From positions 1-21,401 of the IMG/VR virus record IMGVR_UViG_3300025300_001362: DNA of 21,401 nucleotides; one strand, written 5' to 3'. This stretch comes from a virus. Position 1 is the stretch's first letter. Each line of letters starts with the position of its first letter. The notes beneath the pieces were generated by a model that made no database searches, was not told the origin of the DNA, and was given only the letters and a program-made list of their open reading frames with translations. A program made the position numbers and the translations under genes. Positions 13,585 through 20,531 of the stretch are shown one piece after another.

Positions 13585-14538
13585 TTATTGGCAAAACAGC
13601 GGCCCTTCAATCCGCTCATTTGCTAATCGGATGTAGTCAGCGTTGAGTTCAATGCCGACGAACTCCCGCCCTAACTTGCCAGCCACCAGTCCCGTGGTGC
13701 CACTACCCGCAAAAGGATCAAGAACGGTATCGCCCTTCTTACTGCCAGCCTTGACGCACGGTTCGACGAGCGCAGTCGGAAACGTCGCAAAGTGCGCTTC
13801 GCGGTAGGGTTGCGGGTTGATGGCCCACACAGAGCGGAGGTTGCGGGTGGCTTGATCGCCCAGTGTGCTTCCTTCTACATTCTGGCCTGTTGATTTTATT
13901 CGCTCGACGGTGTCGTTGTATTTCCAAGTATTGACGCCACGTTTACGCTGCTGGCTCCATCCACTCTCAACCCCAGTTTCTCGCACCGACTCAGCGTCAT
14001 AAAAGTACCGCGCTGACTTGGTGAGCAGGAACAGGTATTCGTGCGATTTGGTCGGGCGGTCGGTCACGGGTTCAGGCATTACCGATCCAGCGTAGTCAGG
14101 ACAGAACGACACGCCTTTGGCCCACACGATGTCGCTGCGTAGATACCACCCGTCAGATTGGAGCGCGAACGCCACGCGCCACGGAATGCCGACGAGATCT
14201 TTCGGCTTAAGTCCTTCTATCTTGGCATTGACCGCAACGACTTGGCCGTTACGACCTTCGGGGTGTTTTGGGTCTGTATAAGCCCCCTTGCTCCCTGTCC
14301 CGCAGTATGAGTCACCAAGATTGAGCCACACCGTGCCATCGTCGCGTAGCACACGCTTCACCTCGCGGAACACCTCCACCATCGTGGTCACGTATTCCTC
14401 TGGTGTCGGCTCAAGGCCAATCTGACCCTCCATGCCATAGTCACGCAAACCCCAATAGGGTGGAGAAGTCACGACGCACTGCACCGATCCAGCGTCGAGC
14501 GTCGGTAAGATGTCTCTGACATCACCCTGCTTTACCAT
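13585..14538 (-). CDS. Beta-class DNA N4-cytosine/N6-adenine methyltransferase
   Basis: A 317-residue DNA methyltransferase. The catalytic motif IV TSPPYWGLRDYG comes first (about 24-35) and the SAM-binding motif DPFAGSGTTG comes near the C terminus (about 274-283). This order defines the beta class. SPPY is compatible with N4-cytosine or N6-adenine methylation; the base cannot be told from the motif alone. A central stretch of about 120 residues holds the target-recognition region. No Shine-Dalgarno precedes ATG 14538, which lies within the last codons of the HNH gene (7-base overlap). The likely role is protection of phage DNA, perhaps paired with the HNH nuclease. Confidence 0.92.
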   Translation of the reverse strand: MVKQGDVRDILPTLDAGSVQCVVTSPPYWGLRDYGMEGQIGLEPTPEEYVTTMVEVFREVKRVLRDDGTVWLNLGDSYCGTGSKGAYTDPKHPEGRNGQVVAVNAKIEGLKPKDLVGIPWRVAFALQSDGWYLRSDIVWAKGVSFCPDYAGSVMPEPVTDRPTKSHEYLFLLTKSARYFYDAESVRETGVESGWSQQRKRGVNTWKYNDTVERIKSTGQNVEGSTLGDQATRNLRSVWAINPQPYREAHFATFPTALVEPCVKAGSKKGDTVLDPFAGSGTTGLVAGKLGREFVGIELNADYIRLANERIEGPLFCQ

Positions 14539-14837
14539 TCATGTCCACACTGAGGGCAGGTTACTTTAATGATCCGTTCAGTCACTTGCCTGTGACAGGT
14601 GGAGCATAACATTATGCAGTTGAAGGAATTGAAAATTTCTTCAGGTGGTTTTCCCCTTAATTGAGACCTGCTTTTCATCTCATGCATCTCCAGAAATACG
14701 GTACTAGCACATGCACGGCACCGCCTATCCCTCTTAAGAACTAATTGCCTTGTCCTGGCGATGTGGGCGTTTTTCACCTTGCGTCTGTTTGTCTTTTCGA
14801 TCTTTCTGCGAATGGGTTTTGCAAACTTCAAAGGCAT
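14532..14837 (-). CDS. HNH endonuclease
   Basis: A 101-residue protein from ATG 14837. An ATG at 14957 would add 40 residues that look unlike coding sequence (rich in Arg, Trp and Ser); neither start has a good ribosome site. The HNH core shows C40 and C43 in RRCRAC, H52 in LEMHEMKSR, N73 in FNSFNC and H82 in CSTCHRQV. Cysteine pairs C40/C43 and C78/C81 hold the structural zinc, and a third pair C94/C97 (CPQCGHEW) is at the end. The very basic N terminus should bind DNA. It overlaps the methyltransferase by seven bases. It could be a restriction partner, a packaging-type HNH or a free homing nuclease. Confidence 0.82.
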   Translation of the reverse strand: MPLKFAKPIRRKIEKTNRRKVKNAHIARTRQLVLKRDRRCRACASTVFLEMHEMKSRSQLRGKPPEEIFNSFNCIMLCSTCHRQVTERIIKVTCPQCGHEW

Positions 14838-14958
14838 GACTTTGTTTAGGCCTGGGAAAAAGGTGACGTTGAGGAAATCGGAGCAGGAGTTGGCAATCCC
14901 GCCACGAAGCCATCGCTGGCGCGATGACCCGCGGAATTTCCCCAACGTCATCCACATT

Positions 14959-14982
14959 GTCTCATATGAGGTAGCGTATGAG
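14959..14982. promoter_or_regulatory. Inverted repeat in the gap before the HNH gene
   Basis: The arms TCTCATA and TATGAGA (7 bases each, 10-base loop) form a perfect dyad immediately after the stop at 14984. If the HNH gene starts at 14837, this lies in a 146-base gap that I otherwise cannot explain and that has no clear promoter. It could be an operator or an RNA hairpin separating the two genes; there is no T-tract. Confidence 0.35.
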
Positions 14983-14983
14983 A

Positions 14984-15601
14984 TTACCTGTTCTTTTTTC
15001 TACGGGTTTTCAATTTACTTTGGGCGCGGTGTTGTTCTAGTCGAGGATTAGTGTGCCAGCACACGCAGTGTTCTACCCATGTGTGGTCGTATAGATAGAA
15101 CTGACGTTGCTTACAACTGGCACACAGTTCTTGTCTTGTGCAGTCATATTCACGCCAGCCTGTATCCTGACACTGATGACAATGAAACAACGGTATCGGC
15201 CCATCAGGAATGATCCGACTATATCTATCGGCAACTTCAGCACCGAATTTTCCCTCCAGTGACGCTAAAAATTTCGCCCTTGCTTCGCGTCGTTTGTCCT
15301 CCATGACAACATCTTCAGGTGCCGTCAATTGTTTGGTTTGGCTTAATTCACGCACTAGATTCTCATGTGCCAGGTTGTCTGCTAATTGATACCAACTTCC
15401 ATCATCAGGCATGAAAGGATTCGCTTCCTTGCACAATGCTTGTGCCGCTACTTCAACACTTTCAATCGGTAAATCACTCAGCACTAGAAATGATGCCTCC
15501 AGTTTCACCTCATCAGTTTTCGCATTCTTTGAAGAAGCGAGAAAATTAAACACCCTATTAAATCGTTCCGGTGAGTCTCGTGTTAATAGGTAGGTGACCA
15601 T
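14984..15601 (-). CDS. Putative helicase-loader-like replication protein with zinc motif
   Basis: A 205-residue protein with AAGGAGG upstream, starting right after the initiator stop. The N-terminal half has SFLVLSDLPIESVEVAAQAL followed by ANPFMPDDGSWYQLAD. This resembles the helical layout of phage loaders of the G39P type, where a DLP turn, helix and F-x-P step are conserved. The C-terminal part has cysteine pairs CHQC, CASC and a CVC, consistent with one or two zinc sites (about residues 139-182), and a basic tail. The place after an O-like initiator fits a loader or replisome adaptor. The assignment rests on weak resemblance and gene order. Confidence 0.5.
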   Translation of the reverse strand: MVTYLLTRDSPERFNRVFNFLASSKNAKTDEVKLEASFLVLSDLPIESVEVAAQALCKEANPFMPDDGSWYQLADNLAHENLVRELSQTKQLTAPEDVVMEDKRREARAKFLASLEGKFGAEVADRYSRIIPDGPIPLFHCHQCQDTGWREYDCTRQELCASCKQRQFYLYDHTWVEHCVCWHTNPRLEQHRAQSKLKTRRKKNR

Positions 15602-16375
15602 CTATTCCTCCTTTCGATGGCGTTCGAGGAAGCGTTTACTGGCATCAATCATGGTTAGTGTGTTTTGCGTGAGCTTTGGCTTGTGGTTGACTTGTGGCTC
15701 GTCTTCCCATCTCCGTTCTTTGAGAAACCGAACCGCGTGGCAGATATAGCGTTCTTCTACGTTCTCGTCTTCCCATGCCTTTAGATACCTGGTGAGTCCG
15801 TCCATGACCTCCCGATAGAGTGGTGTATCGTGTTCAATTTTCAACTTCTTCCAGATTTCAGAAGCCGCTTTCTTGCCTCGATTTCGTGGATACCTCGACC
15901 AGAATGATTCAAATCGAACCGTGTACGTACTAGTACTCTTATTAGTACTATTATTAGTACAGTCTCCACTCAGCACCAGCCCATCGGTTGTCTGTAACTG
16001 CACATCCTTGTGTGGTTTATTAGCGTCAGCTAGTAACATCGATGTTACAGGGGTAGCCACATGGGTATTACTACCCTTCGGTGAAATCAGTTTCAGTTGA
16101 TACAAGTTCTCGACGTATTGCTGCGGCTTAATGGTCTGGTGTTGCACAGCTAATGCGTTGATGCCGAGCAGTTGTTTCACCCATCGATCTACGGTTGGCG
16201 TTGAACATTTCAGAACAGTCGCAAGTTCAGACCGTGATGGGTTCGCTAGCCCATCACGGTCGCACCACTTCGCCGAGAGATACGCATAGAGCCGAATCGC
16301 TCCATGCTGGACAGATGATTCAAGAATCCATAACGGAACATGCGCCAGTGGACCCGTGTCACTTTTCAGTGCCAT
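15602..16375 (-). CDS. Replication initiator, lambda O-like layout (winged helix plus C-terminal domain)
   Basis: A 257-residue protein. The N-terminal part (about 20-100) is a winged helix: GAIRLYAYLSAKWCDRDGLANPSRSELATVL, then STPTVDRWVKQL as the recognition helix. A low-complexity Ser/Thr/Asn linker spans about 138-150. The C-terminal domain has FESFWSRYPRNRGKKAASEIW and YICHAVRFLKERRWED, signatures of phage replication proteins that contact the helicase or loader. The DNA for the linker carries iteron-like repeats, as lambda O carries ori. The ribosome site AAGGAGATATAC before ATG 16375 is near perfect, implying high expression. Confidence 0.8.
   Translation of the reverse strand: MALKSDTGPLAHVPLWILESSVQHGAIRLYAYLSAKWCDRDGLANPSRSELATVLKCSTPTVDRWVKQLLGINALAVQHQTIKPQQYVENLYQLKLISPKGSNTHVATPVTSMLLADANKPHKDVQLQTTDGLVLSGDCTNNSTNKSTSTYTVRFESFWSRYPRNRGKKAASEIWKKLKIEHDTPLYREVMDGLTRYLKAWEDENVEERYICHAVRFLKERRWEDEPQVNHKPKLTQNTLTMIDASKRFLERHRKEE
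15927..15962. repeat. Three 12-base iteron-like units inside the initiator gene
   Basis: The units TTATTAGTAC at 15951-15960 and 15939-15948 are identical, and GTACTAGTAC at 15927-15936 matches at 8 of 10 positions. The period is exactly 12 bases. The stretch is AT-rich and falls in the codons for the Ser/Thr/Asn linker, so it also encodes a four-residue repeat. Its place in the linker of an O-like gene is where lambda has its origin iterons. Confidence 0.6.
16033..16048. repeat. Perfect 16-base palindrome in the initiator gene
   Basis: GTAACATC followed by GATGTTAC is a perfect dyad with no spacer, about 70 bases from the iteron-like units. A palindrome this long has no reason to arise from coding, so it may be a protein-binding site of the origin or a regulatory site. 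Confidence 0.55.
16051..16076. repeat. Inverted repeat GGGTAG/CTACCC beside the palindrome
   Basis: The arms GGGTAG at 16051-16056 and CTACCC at 16071-16076 are perfect and separated by 14 bases. The repeat is three bases from the palindrome and forms part of the same cluster of symmetric sequences inside the initiator gene. Confidence 0.4.
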
Positions 16376-16553
16376 GTATATCTCCTTCCCGCGGGTCTGA
16401 CAGCATCGCCATGTCGAATCTCGACGACAGTGCGACGATAATGCCAGACAGAAACGCTAGAGCGATGGCAGTCATGGGATACCGTGCCGCCCAATACACC
16501 GCCACCGCCCCAAGCAAGACAGACAGAATGTTCCAGAACAAATTCCAGTTCAT
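16359..16553 (-). CDS. Small membrane protein with two transmembrane helices
   Basis: A 64-residue protein from ATG 16553, which overlaps the upstream stop as ATGA; an ORF start at 16664 would run 115 bases into that gene. Two hydrophobic helices are visible: LFWNILSVLLGAVAVYWA at about 6-22 and MTAIALAFLSGIIVAL at about 27-42. Between them is a short turn with RYP, and a polar tail follows. It overlaps the initiator gene by 17 bases. The size and two-helix form recall phage membrane proteins of holin or superinfection type, but the location in the replication module does not favour lysis. The function is unknown. Confidence 0.65.
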   Translation of the reverse strand: MNWNLFWNILSVLLGAVAVYWAARYPMTAIALAFLSGIIVALSSRFDMAMLSDPREGDIHGTEK

Positions 16554-17284
16554 GACGTGATAACCGTCTTGACGGTTTTGATAGGAGCCACGCCGGGAAT
16601 TGTCAGTTGTTCCTTCTCCTGTCTCGCTTTGGAATTGAGATACGTCATGTTCGCTTGGAGACATTGTAAATCTGCATGGCCATTGGCTACGGCTCGCACA
16701 AGCATTTTCAGATTCACCACCTCAGCACGATAGCTCTGTCTTGAAGAGTGGCCCTGAGGGCGGCTATATGGCTGTTTAACAGGCGTATAAGCGACTGGTA
16801 AGGGTTGAGCCTTGAGTGTGTCTGCTACATCAGCGATGACCGTTTTCGTATCGTCTGGAGCTTGTGCCTTCTCTGCTTCAAGTTGGGCGAGTTGACGGTC
16901 ACGTTGCTGCTGTGCGATCTGTTCCGCTTTCTCCATGGCGGCTTGTAGTTCCTTTTGTGCCTTGGCCTCGCGTTCTTGTTCCCATCCTTGAAGAAGGGCT
17001 TGACATGTCTGCTCACCAGATTGACAGGGTTTCAGGTCTGACTTCTCGCTATCGCGCAGAAGTTTCACGGTATCCTGTGCGCTACGTTTGAACGGCATAT
17101 AGTGGGCTGTGATCTTCTTCCGCATCGCGACGAACAACCCTAGTGCCTGATGCACTGTCTGGTATTGCACTTGGGAACGAATACGCTTCGGTAAGGTTTG
17201 TTGAAGCTCGGAAACTTCCTGCACTTCAACTGCATCCATTCTGAGGAAGTCATTGTTGCGTTTGACGAGTTCTGCGTTTGCCAT
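16550..17284 (-). CDS. Coiled-coil phage protein of the recombination module
   Basis: A 244-residue protein from ATG 17284, which has AAGGAG upstream; the longer ORF start at 17347 has none. A predicted coiled coil rich in Gln, Glu, Ala and Lys spans about 95-142. The first 80 residues carry a helical domain with RKKITAHYMPFKRSAQDTVK, and the C-terminal 50 residues read LQANMTYLNSKARQEKEQLTIPGV. That ending is typical of a conserved phage family found beside recombination genes and of unknown function. It overlaps the nuclease gene by 35 bases and the membrane protein by four. An accessory role for the exonuclease and annealing protein is inferred from position. Confidence 0.75.
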   Translation of the reverse strand: MANAELVKRNNDFLRMDAVEVQEVSELQQTLPKRIRSQVQYQTVHQALGLFVAMRKKITAHYMPFKRSAQDTVKLLRDSEKSDLKPCQSGEQTCQALLQGWEQEREAKAQKELQAAMEKAEQIAQQQRDRQLAQLEAEKAQAPDDTKTVIADVADTLKAQPLPVAYTPVKQPYSRPQGHSSRQSYRAEVVNLKMLVRAVANGHADLQCLQANMTYLNSKARQEKEQLTIPGVAPIKTVKTVITS

Positions 17285-17831
17285 TTCTGCTCTCCTTCGC
17301 TTCGTTAAGTATCTCCATCCATGTGATGTAGTCACTGATATCGTCATACTGTTTCAGTGTCCACGTCCCATCGGCTTTGATGTAGAGGCCGATACGAGTC
17401 AGCACAGGTGCTGGTTCAATTAACAGGCTGTAGGCGGCAAGCTGATAGCGGTCTGCGTTGCGTGGTGCGCCTGTCTTGATATCAAGCACGACCTTGTCTG
17501 GTTTGCCATAAATGAACCCAAACCGATCAACGATGCCGTGATACCCAAGAGCCTCCGACTCCAGTGCCGATTCAATCCTCAGCCATCTCGGTTTTGATGC
17601 TTCCACGAAATCCTGCCATGCGTAGCAGTAGCCTTCCAATCCTCTCGGCATTTCGACCTTACGTGGCACTAGACGGTCACGCTCATAATCCGCATTGGCT
17701 GTCCACTCATGCACGAGACTTCCACGTTTCAGGGCGGCTGGTGGGACATGCTCTGCCCCACCAAACCGCACCGCCAGGGCGCGAGTCACTGACCAATCAG
17801 TCACCCAGTCAGGACGATTCGTTAGACTCAT
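17250..17831 (-). CDS. RecB/Cas4-type PD-(D/E)XK exonuclease
   Basis: A 193-residue nuclease with the RecB/Cas4 active-site order: H41 in GSLVHEW, D102 in YHGIVDRFGF, D117-I-K119 in VVLDIKTG, and Q130 and Y134 in RYQLAAYSLL. These are the residues that bind metal and position the phosphate in such exonucleases. There is no four-cysteine cluster, so it lacks the Cas4 iron-sulfur site. Phages use this type for 5-prime resection and pair it with an annealing protein, and that partner overlaps it here by ATGA (17828-17831). Confidence 0.88.
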   Translation of the reverse strand: MSLTNRPDWVTDWSVTRALAVRFGGAEHVPPAALKRGSLVHEWTANADYERDRLVPRKVEMPRGLEGYCYAWQDFVEASKPRWLRIESALESEALGYHGIVDRFGFIYGKPDKVVLDIKTGAPRNADRYQLAAYSLLIEPAPVLTRIGLYIKADGTWTLKQYDDISDYITWMEILNEAKESRNGKRRTRQTQQ

Positions 17832-18655
17832 TGAGTCGCCTCGAAATACTCATCGCTGTTCAACCACTTGACGACATCGTTGAAGTCGCTGAATGGAATG
17901 TCAGCCGGATCAGGTGAGCCGTAGGTTTTCTCCAAGTAGTTCTGGCAAGCCTCTGGATCGCGACCGTTATTCTTGACTAGAACGTGCCAGTACTTCACCT
18001 GCCTCACAGTGATTTTCTTGACGCCATCCTGTGTAGTGTTATCGGCGGCATCTACTTCGGTCTTCTTTGCCGCCTTCCTTACTACCTTCTTTGGTGCCTC
18101 CACCTTTGGTGTCTGCACAGGCTCAACATAGACCGTTCGGTCGGCATCGACTGGCATCTCGTCATCTGAAACCTCACCGAATCCAACCAACGAACTAATC
18201 GCCCGATTGCTGGCTCTGGTGTGTGCGTGGGCGCGGACATTGTGTTCAGTGCTACGTAACCCGCCACGCGACTTCTCAGAAGCGAAGCATGATCCGTCAC
18301 CATCGACAAAGGCTCCGCTCTGTGTTGAGGCCCGATACCGCACATGCCATCCCCAATCCACTGACCCGTCTTCTAGTGCGATCTCAACACGTTCGTCGTG
18401 GATACATTCAACGGTGAGATTAAACGCGGCTCGTAAGGCTTTCCAGTATCCCTTCTTCCGATACGGCTTGCCTTGGATCTCCATGATTTCCTCTGGCATA
18501 GACTCGTCAATGGCGCGCTGAAGTGCCTTGTATGCTTTGAATGATTGAGCGAATTCCGGCCCACTGACTACAGGCATGACCGTGACGGGTGCGTACGGCA
18601 CCAAGTCTTGGTCTTCAACGACAGGTTGTTCGATGTTCTTCGTTAGCTTAGACAT
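17828..18655 (-). CDS. Putative single-strand annealing recombinase
   Basis: A 275-residue protein from ATG 18655, which has GAGGA eight bases upstream; the 18745 start would precede this site. The core has KGYWKALRAAFNLTVECIHDE and then STEHNVRAHAHTRASNRAISS followed by LVGFGEVSDDE. This recalls the strand-strand-helix layout and (T/K)RA helix of Rad52/Sak/Erf-like annealing proteins. The C-terminal domain (ITVRQVKYWHVLVKNNGRDP then FSDFNDVVKWL) is the kind seen at the end of phage recombinases. The exonuclease in the next frame supports this. The superfamily is inferred, not proven. Confidence 0.6.
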   Translation of the reverse strand: MSKLTKNIEQPVVEDQDLVPYAPVTVMPVVSGPEFAQSFKAYKALQRAIDESMPEEIMEIQGKPYRKKGYWKALRAAFNLTVECIHDERVEIALEDGSVDWGWHVRYRASTQSGAFVDGDGSCFASEKSRGGLRSTEHNVRAHAHTRASNRAISSLVGFGEVSDDEMPVDADRTVYVEPVQTPKVEAPKKVVRKAAKKTEVDAADNTTQDGVKKITVRQVKYWHVLVKNNGRDPEACQNYLEKTYGSPDPADIPFSDFNDVVKWLNSDEYFEATQ

Positions 18656-18725
18656 AGCTATATCCTCATCGGAGATAAGAAGTGTGGTAGGATGGAAACA
18701 CCATTTCGTTTTCCTTTCCCACTGT

Positions 18726-18759
18726 AAACGGCGCGAAGTCTCCACGCTTCGCGTCGTTT
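18726..18759. terminator. Strong hairpin between genes, with T-tract on the plus strand
   Basis: The 13-base arms AAACGGCGCGAAG (18726-18738) and CTTCGCGTCGTTT (18747-18759) pair at all positions if one G-U is allowed on the plus-strand RNA; the same position is a mismatch on the minus strand. CTTTTTA follows on the plus side. It starts 10 bases past the stop of the small gene at 18769, so it could act as a bidirectional terminator or as an attenuator/processing hairpin in the minus-strand transcript. Confidence 0.55.
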
Positions 18760-18768
18760 CTTTTTACA

Positions 18769-18960
18769 TTAGAGATGTGTGCGAATCAGTTGTTCAACGG
18801 TATCGGACTCAGACAGAAACCGATACTCCCCCTGCCTCCCCTCAAGTTTGTTAGTGGCCATTGGTGTGAGCGTGAAACTCTTGCGCTGACTCTTACCGGG
18901 AAACTTCGTACGCTGTGGGCGACGCTGTAGTGTGACAGGCCGCTCTTTTGGATTGTTCAT
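18769..18960 (-). CDS. Small basic protein, possibly ribbon-helix-helix
   Basis: A 63-residue protein with AAGG seven bases before ATG 18960. The N-terminal 30 residues are very basic (RRPQRTKFPGKSQRK). The rest, SFTLTPMATNKLEG and SESDTVEQLIRTHL, has the strand, helix and late VEQLIR pattern of ribbon-helix-helix repressors, but the match is weak. A TATAAT lies 35 bases upstream and a strong hairpin follows, so it may be its own short transcription unit. No firm function. Confidence 0.6.
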   Translation of the reverse strand: MNNPKERPVTLQRRPQRTKFPGKSQRKSFTLTPMATNKLEGRQGEYRFLSESDTVEQLIRTHL

Positions 18961-18994
18961 AATGACCTTTCTGGTAGGTTTCGATGTGATACAT

Positions 18995-19000
18995 ATTATA
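18995..19000 (-). promoter_or_regulatory. Candidate -10 promoter element TATAAT
   Basis: A perfect TATAAT reads on the minus strand at 19000-18995 in the gap of 50 bases between two genes. No good -35 box is found 16-18 bases upstream and no TG extension is present, so it is only a candidate. It would serve the small basic protein gene. Confidence 0.35.
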
Positions 19001-19010
19001 GCTCTTACCC

Positions 19011-19334
19011 TTACTCTATACCGAGGAACCTGATTTCGGTTTTCGTCTTTCTGATAGCGTTCACCAGTGCTTGCATGGCCTCCTTGTATGGCGACCGCAT
19101 CCTCTTCTGCAACTCGTTCACGTCGTCTGAGATAATGCTCAGGTACACTCCGATGGCTGCTGTGGCCTCCCCGGTTTCCAGACGTGTGATCTCCTTGTCG
19201 AGTTCATCCATGTGCGTCTTGAATAGTTTCGACTCAGTGGCCGGGAGAAACGCTCTCGTTCGTGCCAGTTCGTATTTATGAGATTCCAATCTCTTCGTTA
19301 TCAATTGTTTCTGGGTGTGAACTTGTTCATGCAT
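19011..19334 (-). CDS. Coiled-coil protein of unknown function
   Basis: A 107-residue, highly charged, helical protein. I chose ATG 19334 because AAGGAG lies seven bases upstream; the ATGs at 19367 and 19340 are before or against that site. Heptad-like spacing is visible in TQKQLITKRLESHKYELART and in FKTHMDELDKEITRLE, and a second helical part follows (DDVNELQKRMRSPYKEAMQA). No catalytic motif was seen. It lies 44 bases downstream of the DUF3150-like gene and is likely transcribed with it. Confidence 0.7.
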   Translation of the reverse strand: MHEQVHTQKQLITKRLESHKYELARTRAFLPATESKLFKTHMDELDKEITRLETGEATAAIGVYLSIISDDVNELQKRMRSPYKEAMQALVNAIRKTKTEIRFLGIE

Positions 19335-19378
19335 CTTCATTCTCCTTTTGAGTTCGGTAGTTTTCATGTCGCCAAATA

Positions 19379-20269
19379 CTAGTCATCGAAGATGATTTGA
19401 CGCACAGGACATTCCTCGACCAGTGTCTCGATATTGGCAACGGTCGAAGCTATCTGGTCGTTGATTGATGCCTTGAAAGACTCGCTGTCCCGCAGGTCTT
19501 TCACACTCACGCCACGCAACAGCGTTCGCATATTTGAAACAGCCCCAGACAGTTCAACATCACCTGACAGATTTCGGGCGTTGAATGTCTCCATGAAGTC
19601 AGTCAGCTTGGTCAATGTCGAACTATGGATAGGACGTTTCCGAGTGCTACCGTTCGACCCGTTGGGCTGTAGTTGAGATTTGAACTGCGTCACAAATTCC
19701 AAGCAGGTGCGACGCATGATAGCCCTTGTATATTCGGTTGCCTTCGCGAACTCTTTTTCTAGCTTGTCGCGTTCACGTTGAAAGACTCCGCTACTGATGT
19801 CAGCCAGTTCGCCGGGAACGTCAGTCGAGATATACGACCACTCAATCCCGAATGCCTGAGCGACTTCTGCCACGCTTGGATAGTCATTCTCGCTATATAG
19901 ATCACCAAGCTGTTCACGGGCCGTGACTTCTATCAGTGTCGGCCACTCGCCACACAACGTCGCGACTTCACCTTTCATCTGTGACACGTAGTCAGTCAAC
20001 TGGTCTTCGACCTCTGAGACAAACGCAGTCGGCAGGGCATACACCGCACCACGGAGTCCAGTCTCTACAGCGCGAGAGAGTAGATACGACCGTGCTTTGG
20101 ATTGGATTCGCGTGATGCGCTTGAAAGTGTCACTCTGGAACAACTTCTTGTTGACGCTCACCAGAGTCTTGTCAGCGGTCGTATCCACGCGACCCTTGTC
20201 AATCTTTCTGGTCACGCCGAGACAGCGAAAGTGGAGCGAGATAAATACTGCGTTCTTGATAGTTGCCAT
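19379..20269 (-). CDS. DUF3150-like phage protein
   Basis: A 296-residue protein with AAGGAG six bases before ATG 20269. Its layout recalls DUF3150: an N-terminal strand pair, a segment SVNKKLFQSDTFKRITRIQS, then ALPTAFVSEVEDQLTDYVSQ, EVAQAFGIEWSYI and a long helical C-terminal half. DUF3150 genes in phages and bacteria often sit beside MoxR-type ATPases and VWA proteins, which are not in this window but could lie upstream. Function unknown. The Gly/Ser/Asn-rich stretch NGSNGSTRKR at about 201-210 looks like a linker between two domains. Confidence 0.55.
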   Translation of the reverse strand: MATIKNAVFISLHFRCLGVTRKIDKGRVDTTADKTLVSVNKKLFQSDTFKRITRIQSKARSYLLSRAVETGLRGAVYALPTAFVSEVEDQLTDYVSQMKGEVATLCGEWPTLIEVTAREQLGDLYSENDYPSVAEVAQAFGIEWSYISTDVPGELADISSGVFQRERDKLEKEFAKATEYTRAIMRRTCLEFVTQFKSQLQPNGSNGSTRKRPIHSSTLTKLTDFMETFNARNLSGDVELSGAVSNMRTLLRGVSVKDLRDSESFKASINDQIASTVANIETLVEECPVRQIIFDD

Positions 20270-20284
20270 TCTGTTCTCCTTGAA

Positions 20285-20309
20285 TTGGACACAAGGAAGT
20301 TATGTCCAA
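20285..20309. promoter_or_regulatory. Inverted repeat upstream of the DUF3150-like gene
   Basis: Perfect 7-base arms TTGGACA (20285-20291) and TGTCCAA (20303-20309) are separated by 11 bases and end about five bases before the ribosome site of the gene starting at 20269. It could be an operator or a translation-control hairpin. No convincing -10 box is nearby. Confidence 0.4.
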
Positions 20310-20331
20310 GTGATGTGCTAGATGCTTCGGT

Positions 20332-20517
20332 CTACAGCCGAGTGGCTGCACGTTCAAAGGCGCGGGTGAGTCTCTCAATCGCCTTCTCTACAGATTCAAT
20401 CGTGCGGAGTTCGGTCGTGGTCATCCGTAAGTCGGAGCCATACATAAACATGCGATTAAGAGATTCGAGTCGGCGAATAAATCTCTCCAGCGAAGCCTCA
20501 ATCTGTTCCTGATTCAT
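20332..20517 (-). CDS. Small helical protein of unknown function
   Basis: A 61-residue protein. ATG 20517 has GGAAGGGGA upstream and removes the overlap with the previous gene; ATG 20532 would add five residues. It is a likely two-helix hairpin (EQIEASLERFIRRLESLNRM and TIESVEKAIERLTRAFERAA) with a short turn. It could oligomerise. No domain is recognised. Confidence 0.6.
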   Translation of the reverse strand: MNQEQIEASLERFIRRLESLNRMFMYGSDLRMTTTELRTIESVEKAIERLTRAFERAATRL

Positions 20518-20531
20518 TCCGTCCCCTTCCA

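Noticed and set aside
14838-14957. N-terminal extension of the HNH gene
   Set aside because: The 40 extra residues look non-coding and the family normally begins near the basic segment at 14837; kept only as an alternative start.
16376-16390. T7 relationship suggested by the AAGGAGATATAC ribosome site
   Set aside because: It is a good ribosome site that resembles T7 gene 10 by function; no T7-type RNA polymerase or other T7 genes are in the window.
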